41,943 nt of DNA, taken from contig METM01000016.1 in NCBI GenBank assembly GCA_001772335.1, positions 31,871 to 73,813 on the forward strand, in the 5' to 3' direction. The notes below the pieces were generated by a model. It did no database searches. It saw nothing but the letters and a program-made list of their open reading frames with translations, and was not told the origin of the DNA. The position numbers were made by a program, and so were the translations under genes. Of this stretch, positions 13,680 through 21,335 are shown piece after piece. How positions within the stretch are numbered: position 1 is the stretch's first letter; the number at the start of each line of letters is the position of its first letter. This stretch comes from a candidate division WOR-1 bacterium RIFCSPHIGHO2_01_FULL_53_15 (GTDB lineage Bacteria > Margulisbacteria > WOR-1 > O2-12-FULL-45-9 > XYB2-FULL-48-7).

Positions 13680-15515
13680 CCCCAGAGAATAAGTTCGGCC
13701 CGGCATCGGATAGTTTCGGTTTTCATAAGTAAAAGTTCCCGGTATATTGTAAGAGCCGACAATCTCGCTGTATCTTTCGTCAAACAGATTGTTGACCGCA
13801 AAATTCAGCTCCAGCGCAGCCACTTCTTTGACAAAATTGAGGTCCACCACCGTGTAGCCAGGCAGTTTGACAGCGTTAGATGAATCGGCATACCGCTCCC
13901 CCACAAATTTGGCGATCAAACTTGTTTTACCGGAGATCACGCCAATGCTGTACTTATTGGTTGGCGTGTAAGGGACCATTTTGTCGATAGCTGCAGGATT
14001 TGAGTCTTCCTTATCTATTGTCTTTTGATACGTATAATTAACGAAGCCTTTTCCGTCGTTACCAATACTTCTCGTCAACTCAAATTCCACTCCTTCTGTT
14101 TGAGTTTTTCCTATATTTTTAACCTGATACACGCCATTAACCGGATCAACATTGGCCCAAAGGATCATGTCAGTAACTGCCGAACTAAAATAATTAAGTT
14201 TGGCTGACGTATTACGAGTCAGTTGACGTTCGATGCCCATTTCGTACGAGAACGATTTCTCCGGCTTTAAATTAGTGTCGCCAAACATCCCGGCAACACC
14301 ACCCCAACTTTCATTCCAGTAGAGCTCGTTGAGCGTCGGCGCGCGGAAAGCGTTGCCGGCTGATGCGCGCAGGGTCAGATCGTCTGACGCCTGATAGACA
14401 AGGCCAGCTCTGGGGTTGAACGAAGTGCCGGCAGTCGAATGCTTGTCGCCGCGGAAACTGGCCGTCAGCACGGTTTGCGGACCAAGCTCGATCTCATCCT
14501 GCAAATAGGCCGCGACATTGGTGATCGTGTGGTCGCCCGACATCGTCGTTTGCCCACGATCCTGCCGCCACTCCAGGCCGTAAAGAACTTTGCCGGCCAT
14601 CAGCTCAAAATTCTGGTTCCATTCGAGACCTGTTTGCCAGGCTTCGTTTGTACTTACGCCAGAAGTAGCTAGGTTTAACCCCTGGTTAAGGGTGTTTTGA
14701 TAACCCCTTAACTGGTAACTGTCGCTTTTAAGGCCGACGCTGGCAAAAGTATTCCTGTCGGTCTGCCGGTCGCTCGGCTGAGTCGAAGAGGCGGGATCTG
14801 CTTCGGAAGTCGGCACGCCGGGGATCCCTTTCTTCGCGTCATAAAGATCGTAGTCGGCGAACAATTGCCCGATCGGCAAAGGATAGACGACTTTGCCATA
14901 AATATTTGAGGCAAAATAGTCGCCGTTAGTCCTGAAGCCGTCCGACCTTAACTGGCTGGCCGACAGGAGAAATTTATCGTTCTCAAAAGCGGCTTTATAC
15001 TGCTGTGTGCCGAAAGAGCCGGTCATGGCCGAGAGCGTCTTCATGTCCTCTTTCGGCGACCTGGTGATGATGTTGATGACGCCAGAGATGGCGTCGGAGC
15101 CGTAGACAGCCGAGAGCGGCGCGCGCACGACCTCGATCCGCTCGACATTATCGAGCAAAAGATCGCCCGAGTCAAACATGCCAAGCGTCGGTGAATTAAT
15201 GCGCCGCCCGTCAAGCAGCACCAACACCTGGGATGAATTTGCCCCCCGCAGGCGGACCGAACTAAGCGAACCGAGATAGCCGTAGGAGATGACATCGGCG
15301 CCGGCGACGACCCTTAATGCCTCACCGATGTTTTTAAAACTCTTCAGCTCGGCGGCACTCAGGACCGAGGTGTTCCAGGGGCTCTCTGTTTTCAGTCGAG
15401 GCAGCCGTGAGGCAGTCACGACGACTTCTTCACCGTAAAATCTGGGGACATCAAGGGCAAATGAGGCGGAACAAACAAACAAACTAACCAACAAGCCAAC
15501 AATCAATCTAGCCAT
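13662..15515 (-). CDS. TonB-dependent outer-membrane receptor (BtuB/FepA-like)
   Basis: A 617-residue receptor. Signal peptide at residues 1-20 (ARLIVGLLVSLFVCSASFA), a TonB box in EEVVVTASR, and a plug domain with ALRVVAGADVISYG, VRLRGANSSQVLVLLDGRRI, VERIEVVRAP and SAVYGSDAISGVINIITR. This is followed by a beta-barrel ending in an aromatic-rich YSLGVKWEL. Short plug and barrel and the VLLDGRRINSP motif resemble BtuB/vitamin or siderophore receptors, but the substrate cannot be read from sequence. No cobalamin riboswitch fits in the ~85-nt upstream gap. A hairpin occludes the ribosome binding site. Confidence 0.93.
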   Translation of the reverse strand: MARLIVGLLVSLFVCSASFALDVPRFYGEEVVVTASRLPRLKTESPWNTSVLSAAELKSFKNIGEALRVVAGADVISYGYLGSLSSVRLRGANSSQVLVLLDGRRINSPTLGMFDSGDLLLDNVERIEVVRAPLSAVYGSDAISGVINIITRSPKEDMKTLSAMTGSFGTQQYKAAFENDKFLLSASQLRSDGFRTNGDYFASNIYGKVVYPLPIGQLFADYDLYDAKKGIPGVPTSEADPASSTQPSDRQTDRNTFASVGLKSDSYQLRGYQNTLNQGLNLATSGVSTNEAWQTGLEWNQNFELMAGKVLYGLEWRQDRGQTTMSGDHTITNVAAYLQDEIELGPQTVLTASFRGDKHSTAGTSFNPRAGLVYQASDDLTLRASAGNAFRAPTLNELYWNESWGGVAGMFGDTNLKPEKSFSYEMGIERQLTRNTSAKLNYFSSAVTDMILWANVDPVNGVYQVKNIGKTQTEGVEFELTRSIGNDGKGFVNYTYQKTIDKEDSNPAAIDKMVPYTPTNKYSIGVISGKTSLIAKFVGERYADSSNAVKLPGYTVVDLNFVKEVAALELNFAVNNLFDERYSEIVGSYNIPGTFTYENRNYPMPGRTYSLGVKWEL

Positions 15516-15552
15516 CTCTATACTCCTTCTAATATTTATTTGAAGTATAGAG
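15516..15552 (-). promoter_or_regulatory. Hairpin enclosing the Shine-Dalgarno of the receptor gene
   Basis: CTCTATACT (minus strand, 15544-15552) is the exact reverse complement of AGTATAGAG (15516-15524), which directly precedes the ATG. The 19-nt loop contains AAGG of the ribosome binding site AAGGAG, and the rest lies in the stem. The left arm also contains TATACT, a possible -10. Confidence 0.5.
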
Positions 15553-15570
15553 TTTTCGGGTTAACTCTAT

Positions 15571-15639
15571 TTTCCGCCAAGATGGGATTAGAACCCATTT
15601 ACTAACTGATACTCTCCCGTTGAGCTGCTTGTGCGGAAA
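15571..15639 (-). pseudogene. tRNA-like remnant overlapping the rsmI stop
   Basis: On the minus strand TTTCCGC-A-CAAG pairs with CTTG-GCGGAAA, an 11-bp acceptor-like stem with one bulged A. It is followed by a D-arm-like GCTC-AACGGGA-GAGT and a T-arm-like ATGGG-TTCTAAT-CCCAT directly abutting the acceptor strand. Only ~11 nt lie where an anticodon arm and variable loop (about 21 nt) should be, and T-loop position 57 is T rather than a purine. I read it as a tRNA gene damaged by a deletion. The last nine codons of rsmI are inside it. Confidence 0.45.
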
Positions 15640-16297
15640 CCACCAAAACGATCTCGCCGCGAACTTTTTTATTTTTTAACTTAACAATCACCTCCTCAAT
15701 ATTGCCGCGAATGAACTCTTCGAATTTCTTGGTCAGCTCCCGGCAGACCGCAACCTCGACTTCGCCAAAGACCAAATGAACATCTTCAAGGGTTTTGACG
15801 ACCCGGAACGGCGACTCGTATATTATAATGGTACGGCCTTCATTTTTCAACTGTTCCAATTTCCTGCGTTTCCTGCCCGGCTTTCTCGGCAAAAATCCGA
15901 CAAAAGTGAATTCATCGGTCGGCAGGCCCGAGCCGACCAGTGCGGCAATTGCCGCCGACGGCCCGGGGATCACTTCAACTTTTATCCCCCGATCTACTGA
16001 TTCCCTGATCATCTGATACCCTGGGTCGGAGACCCCTGGCGTCCCGGCATCGGAGACCAGCGCGATATTTTTGCCCGCCTGGAGCTGGCCGACCAGCTCT
16101 CCCGTTTTCGCCCTGATATTAAATTTATGGTAAGAGGTCAGCGGGGTATTGATCTCGTATCTGGTTAACAAAATTCTGGTGTGGCGCGTGTCTTCGGAAG
16201 CGATGAGATCAGCTTCTTGCAGTACGCGAACGGCGCGGAAAGTTATGTCTTCGAGGTTGCCGATCGGCGTGGCCACGACATAGAGAGTCCCGGCCAT
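15602..16297 (-). CDS. rsmI: 16S rRNA 2'-O-ribose C1402 methyltransferase RsmI
   Basis: A 231-residue tetrapyrrole-methylase-fold enzyme with GTLYVVATPIGNLEDITFRA at the N-terminus, LIASEDTRHTRILL, SYHKFN, ALVSDAGTPGVSDPGY, VEVIPGPSAAIAALVGSGL and FVGFLPRKPGRK. It 2'-O-methylates C1402 in the ribosomal decoding centre. Its ATG begins where the bactofilin gene stops. The C-terminus (QAAQRESIS) is encoded by the tRNA-like remnant, so the original stop was probably lost. The segment at 15988-16023 carries the CTGAT repeat also seen at 8839-8896. Confidence 0.95.
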   Translation of the reverse strand: MAGTLYVVATPIGNLEDITFRAVRVLQEADLIASEDTRHTRILLTRYEINTPLTSYHKFNIRAKTGELVGQLQAGKNIALVSDAGTPGVSDPGYQMIRESVDRGIKVEVIPGPSAAIAALVGSGLPTDEFTFVGFLPRKPGRKRRKLEQLKNEGRTIIIYESPFRVVKTLEDVHLVFGEVEVAVCRELTKKFEEFIRGNIEEVIVKLKNKKVRGEIVLVVSAQAAQRESIS

Positions 16298-16714
16298 TTA
16301 AAAATTCTGCGGCGGTTGGGAAATTTCTTCGGTTGGTCCGGCCTGGCCTGATTCAACAACGACCCGGCCGTGGTAAGAAGAGCCCTGCTCGATCACGATC
16401 TTGCCGCCGGTGATGTCGCCATGGACCCGGCCGGATTTTGCGATCTCAAGGCCGTCTTTGGCGTTAATATTGCCGTTGACTTGCCCGGTAACAACCACGC
16501 TGCCGCCATGGACCTCGCCAGTCACTTTGCCGCCCGGTGAAATAATGACTTCGCGCTCGGCCCTGATCACGCCGTCAAATTCGCCGTTGACGTTGATCGA
16601 GCCGGAGGTCGTGAATTCGCCCTTGAACTTTGAATTTTCACCGATGACCGAGCCGACGACACCCTCGAGCATGGTGGAAATGCGTTTGCCGCCCAGATTA
16701 TCAAGTATCCCCAT
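16298..16714 (-). CDS. Bactofilin
   Basis: A 138-residue bactofilin (DUF583). The central part is a right-handed beta-helix with repeated hydrophobic/glycine turns (FKGEFTTSGSINVNGEFDG, VTGEVHGGSVVVTGQVNGNI, GRVHGDITGGKIVIEQGSSY). Short flexible ends flank it. Bactofilins polymerise without nucleotide and position cell-wall enzymes. The gene lies 4 nt after an M23 peptidase gene, a pairing known from cell-shape modules (for example Helicobacter CcmA with Csd endopeptidases). I infer a role in localising that peptidase. Confidence 0.93.
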   Translation of the reverse strand: MGILDNLGGKRISTMLEGVVGSVIGENSKFKGEFTTSGSINVNGEFDGVIRAEREVIISPGGKVTGEVHGGSVVVTGQVNGNINAKDGLEIAKSGRVHGDITGGKIVIEQGSSYHGRVVVESGQAGPTEEISQPPQNF

Positions 16715-16718
16715 CTAA

Positions 16719-17624
16719 TTACCTCCAAAACCGGCTGGCGGTAAAAATATTCAGATTGAGAAAAGCGACCGGGTTGACCGGGCGGCCGTAGCGCCTGACT
16801 TCATAGTGCACGTGCGGGCCGGTCGACCAGCCGGTCATCCCCACATAACAAACGACCTGCCCTTTCCTCACCTTCTGACCGGTTTTGACCGCGTAACCGG
16901 AATTGTGGGCGTAAAGCGTTGCGACGCCGTGGCCGTGATCGATCTCAACCGTTTTGCCGTAGCCGGAACGCCAGCCGACGAAAGAAACGACTCCCGCCGC
17001 GGTCGAGCGCACCGGCGCGCCGCGGTAGGCCTGGATGTCAACCCCGGTATGGACGCCGCGCCAGGGATAGGAGCGGTAGCCGAAAAACGAGACCAGCCGC
17101 CCGTAAAACGGCCAGCTCGAGGGGGTCGAAGCCAGGCGCGAACGCACAAAGCTCACCCATTGTTTTAATTCTTCCAGGCTCTTATTTCTTTCGGCCAGTT
17201 TGTCATTTGCTTCTTCAAAAACGGTTGAAACCTTGCCGGCTTTGACTTCCGACGATATCCGGTCGGTGGATAATTTGACTTTGCTCTGCCAGCCCTTGAG
17301 CCCTAACAGTTTCCTCAATTCATTGTCCTGCCGGACCAGCTCATCGATCGCCCGGCCGACCTTGACGGTTTTGTCGGAGAAAGAGTTGATGACCACCTGC
17401 TGCTGCTCGCTCCGGGAGAGGGTGTTCGCGTAATTGACCAGCTTGCGCGAGAGAAGAGTTGAGTAGATCATCGAAGAGCCGACCAGGATAAAAGAGAAGA
17501 GCGCCAGCCCGAGCGCGGTATAAACCCAGCTGACGGGTATCTTGAGGCAGATCGGCCGGCCCCGCGCGTCATGGGGCACGACCATAAATGTATAAAATCT
17601 TGGTTTTTTTGGCTTATTTTCCAT
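16719..17624 (-). CDS. M23-family peptidoglycan endopeptidase (LytM domain)
   Basis: 301 residues: a cytoplasmic start, one membrane helix (YTALGLALFSFILVGSSMIYS, residues ~31-51), a helical/coiled-coil stalk (~60-165), and a C-terminal LytM domain. Zinc ligands are in HTGVDIQA and HVHYEV, with DHGHGVATLYAHNSGY between. It should cut peptide cross-links in the periplasm. It is the first gene of M23-bactofilin-rsmI and has a predicted leaderless promoter with a -35 and -10 18 nt apart and the -10 7 nt from the ATG. Confidence 0.93.
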   Translation of the reverse strand: MENKPKKPRFYTFMVVPHDARGRPICLKIPVSWVYTALGLALFSFILVGSSMIYSTLLSRKLVNYANTLSRSEQQQVVINSFSDKTVKVGRAIDELVRQDNELRKLLGLKGWQSKVKLSTDRISSEVKAGKVSTVFEEANDKLAERNKSLEELKQWVSFVRSRLASTPSSWPFYGRLVSFFGYRSYPWRGVHTGVDIQAYRGAPVRSTAAGVVSFVGWRSGYGKTVEIDHGHGVATLYAHNSGYAVKTGQKVRKGQVVCYVGMTGWSTGPHVHYEVRRYGRPVNPVAFLNLNIFTASRFWR

Positions 17625-17631
17625 GATTATA

Positions 17632-17661
17632 AGTATAACCGACCATCAATTGCAAAGTCAA
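17632..17661 (-). promoter_or_regulatory. Promoter of the M23-bactofilin-rsmI operon
   Basis: Minus strand: -35 TTGACT, 18-nt spacer, -10 TATACT, then 7 nt to the ATG at 17624. It overlaps the divergent tRNA-Pro promoter on the other strand. Confidence 0.7.
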
Positions 17662-17678
17662 GAAAATATTGCTACAAT
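17650..17678 (+). promoter_or_regulatory. Promoter of tRNA-Pro (CGG)
   Basis: -35 TTGCAA (17650-17655), 17-nt spacer, -10 TACAAT (17673-17678). The predicted start is ~4 nt before the mature tRNA. Confidence 0.75.
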
Positions 17679-17688
17679 TAGTAGCCCA

Positions 17689-18357
<669 letters not shown>

Positions 18358-18361
<4 letters not shown>

Positions 18362-19617
18362 GCGACTTTTTCGAGCCCGAACGCCTTATGCAACGCTCGA
18401 ACGGCCTGCTTGCCCTGCTCGGCCTTGATGACGCAGGAGATCTTGATCTCCGATGTGGTGATCATCTGGATGTTGATCTTTTCCGACGCCAGCGTCTCGA
18501 ACATTTTCGAGGCTGTCCCCGGCTGGCTGACCATGCCGACGCCAACGAGCGAGACCTTGCTGACATCCGGGTCCGAAACGACTCCTTCCGCTTTTAGTTC
18601 GGCGGCGATTTTTTTGGCGACTTCGACCGCTCGCTTCATGTCGGTGCGCTCCACGGTAAAAGCCATGTCGGCCAGCGTCCCCTGCGAGTGGATCGATTGG
18701 ACGATCATGTCAACATTGATCTTTCCCTTGGCCAGGGCGCCGAAGAGCTTGGCGGCCGTTCCCGGCTTGTCCGGGACATGCAGGATCCCGATCTTGGCGA
18801 TATTTTCGTCGAGAGCAATGCCTCTCACCGCCTCTTTTTTCTCCATTTTACCCGCCTCCTTGCCCCGAGCGAACGAAGTGAGTCGAGGGGCTTTTCCAAT
18901 ATATGTTCCCTCATCGTCTTTCAAGCTCGATCTCAAATGAATGACTATGCCGTATAGACTGGCAACCTCGACCGAGCGCGGATGCAGGACCTGGGCGCCC
19001 AAGCTGGCCAGCTCGAGCATTTCTTCGTAAGAGATATGTTTAAGTTTTCTGGCTTCGGGGACGATCCGCGGATCGGTTGTGTAAACGCCGTCAACGTCAG
19101 TATAAATATCGCAAACGTCGGCCTTGAGAGCGGCCGCCATGGCAACCGCCGAAGTGTCGGAGCCGCCCCGCCCGATCGTGATGATGTCACCCTTGCTGTC
19201 GATGCCCTGGAAGCCGGTGATGACGACGACTCTGCCGCCTTTCAATTCTTTCTTGATCCGGTCGAGCTTGATCTCCTTGATGCGGGCTTTGCGGTAAATG
19301 TCCTCGGTCACAACGCCGGCCTGGCCGCCCGTGAGCGAGACCGCGGGACAGCCGGCCGACTGCAGAGCCATGGCCAGGAGCGCGGCCGAAACCTGTTCGC
19401 CGGTCGAGACAAGCATGTCGTATTCGCGGGGATCGGGGCTGTCGGTCACCTTATGCATGAGGTCGATCAGCTCGTCCGTCGTGTGCCCCATGGCGGAGAC
19501 GACAACGACAACTTCATTCCCGGCGTCTATAACTTTTTTGATCCTGCGGGCGACGTTTTTTATTTTTTCCGGCGTGCCGACCGATGTGCCGCCGTATTTG
19601 TGGATAATGATCGCCAT
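18358..19617 (-). CDS. lysC: Aspartate kinase
   Basis: A 419-residue monofunctional aspartokinase, first enzyme of lysine/threonine/methionine synthesis. The kinase domain has IHKYGGTSVGTPEKI, VVVVSAMGHTTDELI, STGEQVSAALLAMAL and GRGGSDTSAVAMAAALKA. Two ACT domains follow (~265-335 and ~345-415), including IGILHVPDKPGTAAKLFG and VSLVGVGMVSQPGTASKMF, implying feedback control. Residues ~241-252 (APRLTSFARGKE) are coded by a CCCTCGACT-type palindrome (18863-18897). An extended -10 lies 9 nt before the ATG. It overlaps plsY. Confidence 0.95.
18863..18897. repeat. CCCTCGACTC palindrome inside lysC
   Basis: The segment GCCCCGAGCGAACGAAGTGA followed by GTCGAGGGGC is an imperfect palindrome, related to the copy after rpoD (8614-8661). 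It is read in frame in lysC between the kinase domain and the first ACT domain. Confidence 0.6.
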
Positions 19618-19620
19618 AAT

Positions 19621-19779
19621 TTATAAATTATAGCACAAACGATCAAACCAGGAGATCGTTGATCTCCGCCTGGCTGAGATAAACAAATTTACTCCGGCCC
19701 TGATCATTTCTTCGGCCTTCCGGCGCGAAGCCACGCCGCAGTCGGCGATATATTTTTGGAGGCGGATATTCGCGACCAT
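19621..19779 (-). pseudogene. Truncated RluB/RsuA pseudouridine synthase fragment (S4 domain only)
   Basis: The frame starts MVANIRLQKYIADCGVASRR and continues KAEEMIRAG, an almost perfect start of the S4 RNA-binding domain of RsuA/RluB-type 16S/23S rRNA pseudouridine synthases. After AG the family normally continues with V-x-V-N-G and ~200 more residues. Here it runs into 24 unrelated residues and stops 3 nt before the lysC ATG. I see no catalytic domain in any frame nearby. It is best read as a decayed leftover, perhaps from the insertion of the lysC promoter region or of the neighbouring toxin-antitoxin pair. Confidence 0.7.
19627..19635 (-). promoter_or_regulatory. Extended -10 promoter of lysC-plsY
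   Basis: TGC-TATAAT on the minus strand, 9 nt before the lysC ATG. No convincing -35. Confidence 0.55.
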
Positions 19780-19822
19780 ATACATGGTAATAATATACCA
19801 TATAGCCCTTGGCATATCCGAC

Positions 19823-19851
19823 TTGCCTGTCGATCCTCGTTAAAGTATAAT
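19823..19851 (+). promoter_or_regulatory. Promoter of mntA-hepT
   Basis: -35 TTGCCT (19823-19828), 17-nt spacer, -10 TATAAT (19846-19851), and then 8 nt to the ATG at 19860. It predicts a leaderless mRNA; no SD is present. Confidence 0.7.
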
Positions 19852-19859
19852 AATTAACC

Positions 19860-20306
19860 ATGATCCCGCGGGAAGAAGTCGTTTCAAAAATCAAGAAATA
19901 TTTTGAAGAAAATGCCGGCAAGAATGCCGTTGAATTGGCGTTCCTTTACGGCTCTTCCGCCCGGGGGCAGGCAAAAGAAAAGTCGGATGTCGATATCGCG
20001 ATTGTGCTGAAAAGCGATTTTGATTCCGACGACAAAGTGTTTGATCTTATCGCCGGAATTACAGTTGAGCTTTCAGCTTTGCTGGGCAGGGAAGTGGAAA
20101 TAATCCCCATTCGGAAGGATTTCGGAAAACCGGCCCTCTATTACAACGCGATCGTCCTGGGCCGGCCTGTCTTTATCGGCAATAAAAACCGTTATATACA
20201 AATATACAATCAGGCGCTGTTCGAGATGAATGATTTTGAGCTTTTTGGGCTCGGCTGGCAATTTAAGGCGTCCGGCGCCATATTGGGGAGATTGTCGCAT
20301 GGCTGA
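19860..20306 (+). CDS. mntA: MntA-type nucleotidyltransferase antitoxin
   Basis: A 148-residue minimal nucleotidyltransferase with the motif GSSARGQAKEKSDVDIAI, an exact GS-X10-DXD, within an alpha/beta fold (VELAFLYGSS upstream). MntA proteins silence the HepT toxin by adding AMP groups to it. The stop overlaps the hepT start by 8 nt, which supports a co-translated pair. The region upstream has a good promoter and no ribosome binding site. Confidence 0.9.
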   Translation: MIPREEVVSKIKKYFEENAGKNAVELAFLYGSSARGQAKEKSDVDIAIVLKSDFDSDDKVFDLIAGITVELSALLGREVEIIPIRKDFGKPALYYNAIVLGRPVFIGNKNRYIQIYNQALFEMNDFELFGLGWQFKASGAILGRLSHG

Positions 20307-20724
20307 ATTTTCTTACGCCAAAGGGAGGCTGGGCGATTCCCTGCGCTTTATCGCCAATGAAATAGAAGAATTCGAAAAAGAATATCTTGCCAGGACCTTG
20401 CTTGATTACCAGAAAGACGCCAAAATCCAGAAATTGATGGATCGGACCGTCGAAAACATCCTGACCGCGCTGATCGAAGTTTGCGGCACGATGCTGGCGG
20501 AAAAAGGGATCGCGGTTGAAAATTACGGCGAAGTTCTGGCCAAAGCGGCTGAAATATTGGGTTTAAATAAAGACGAGCAGTCCGATCTGGCCAAGCTGGC
20601 GTCACAGAGAAACCGCCTGGCGCACCGCTATCTTGATTATAAATGGCAGGCGATAAAAATGTTCAGCGAACAGAGGGGAATAATAAAAACTTTACTGCAA
20701 AAAGTTTTGTTGGCTTATAAATAG
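20299..20724 (+). CDS. hepT: HepT-type RNase toxin (HEPN domain)
   Basis: A 141-residue all-helical HEPN protein. The RNase motif R-X4-H-X-Y is intact in RNRLAHRYLDYKW near residues 112-124, the usual position for HepT. The Tyr is the residue that MntA AMPylates in characterised pairs. I chose the ATG at 20299 because it overlaps the antitoxin stop; a longer frame from 20230 only adds residues in the mntA coding sequence. Composition is more AT-rich than the flanking genes. Confidence 0.9.
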   Translation: MAEFSYAKGRLGDSLRFIANEIEEFEKEYLARTLLDYQKDAKIQKLMDRTVENILTALIEVCGTMLAEKGIAVENYGEVLAKAAEILGLNKDEQSDLAKLASQRNRLAHRYLDYKWQAIKMFSEQRGIIKTLLQKVLLAYK

Positions 20725-20736
20725 GCCCATTTCATT

Positions 20737-20808
20737 TCAATAATTCGCGAGATTCGCCCGATTCGTAAAACGATTAGAGATCAATAATTCGAGCCCATTC
20801 GAGAAAGG
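20737..20808. repeat. ATTCG micro-repeat in the hepT-yajQ gap
   Basis: The unit ATTCG recurs at about 7-10 nt spacing in two blocks (ATAATTCGCGAGATTCGCCC, then ATTCGAGCCCATTCGAG). The gap of 112 nt holds this and the yajQ -10; I see no gene there. Confidence 0.65.
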
Positions 20809-20822
20809 CCTAACATTCGTGA

Positions 20823-20828
20823 TATAAT
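20823..20828 (+). promoter_or_regulatory. -10 box of yajQ-rlmN
   Basis: TATAAT 8 nt before the yajQ ATG. No clear -35 and no SD. Confidence 0.5.
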
Positions 20829-20836
20829 AGGGCTAT

Positions 20837-21331
20837 ATGCCGCAAGATCACTCATTCGATATCGTCAGCAAACCGAACCTCCAGGAAGTCGACAACGCCA
20901 TCTCGATGGCGATGAAGGAGATCGCCAACCGCTTTGACTTCAAGGGGAGCATCAGCAACATCGCCAAAGAAGGCGACGACAAGATCAAGGTCGTCTCCGA
21001 AGACGAGTTTAAGCTGAAAAATGTCACGACCGTCTTGTTCGACAAGCTCGCCAAACGGCAAATCCCGCTGAAGTTCTTTGAGTTCGGCAAGGTCGAGGAA
21101 GCCCTGGGCGGTACCGTTAAACAAGAGGTCAAGATACTGCAAGGGATCCCGCAGGAGAAGGCCAAAGAGATCACCAAGCTGATCAAGGCCTCGGGACTAA
21201 AAGTCCAGGCCCAGATACAGAGCGACGAGATCCGCGTTTCCAGCAAAAAACTCGATGACCTGCAGGCCGTCATCGCCCAGATCAAGGCCGCCAATTTTCC
21301 GATTGCCCTCTCCTTCATCAATTATCGATAA
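20837..21331 (+). CDS. yajQ: YajQ family protein (UPF0234)
   Basis: A 164-residue YajQ homologue with the family start HSFDIVSKPNLQEVDNAI, RFDFKGSISNI and the conserved KEITKLIKASGLKVQAQIQ then IRVSSKKLDDLQAVIA. Two ferredoxin-like domains are expected. Some YajQ proteins bind cyclic di-GMP and act in regulation, others bind nucleic acid; which applies here cannot be told. It is 4 nt upstream of rlmN, so the two are probably co-transcribed from a promoter that gives a leaderless message. Confidence 0.93.
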   Translation: MPQDHSFDIVSKPNLQEVDNAISMAMKEIANRFDFKGSISNIAKEGDDKIKVVSEDEFKLKNVTTVLFDKLAKRQIPLKFFEFGKVEEALGGTVKQEVKILQGIPQEKAKEITKLIKASGLKVQAQIQSDEIRVSSKKLDDLQAVIAQIKAANFPIALSFINYR

Positions 21332-21335
21332 TTAA

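Noticed and set aside
15516..15660. Cobalamin or other known riboswitch upstream of the TonB-dependent receptor
   Set aside because: The gap to rsmI is only ~85 nt and I see no B12-box-like sequence; only a short SD-covering hairpin and a tRNA-like remnant are present.
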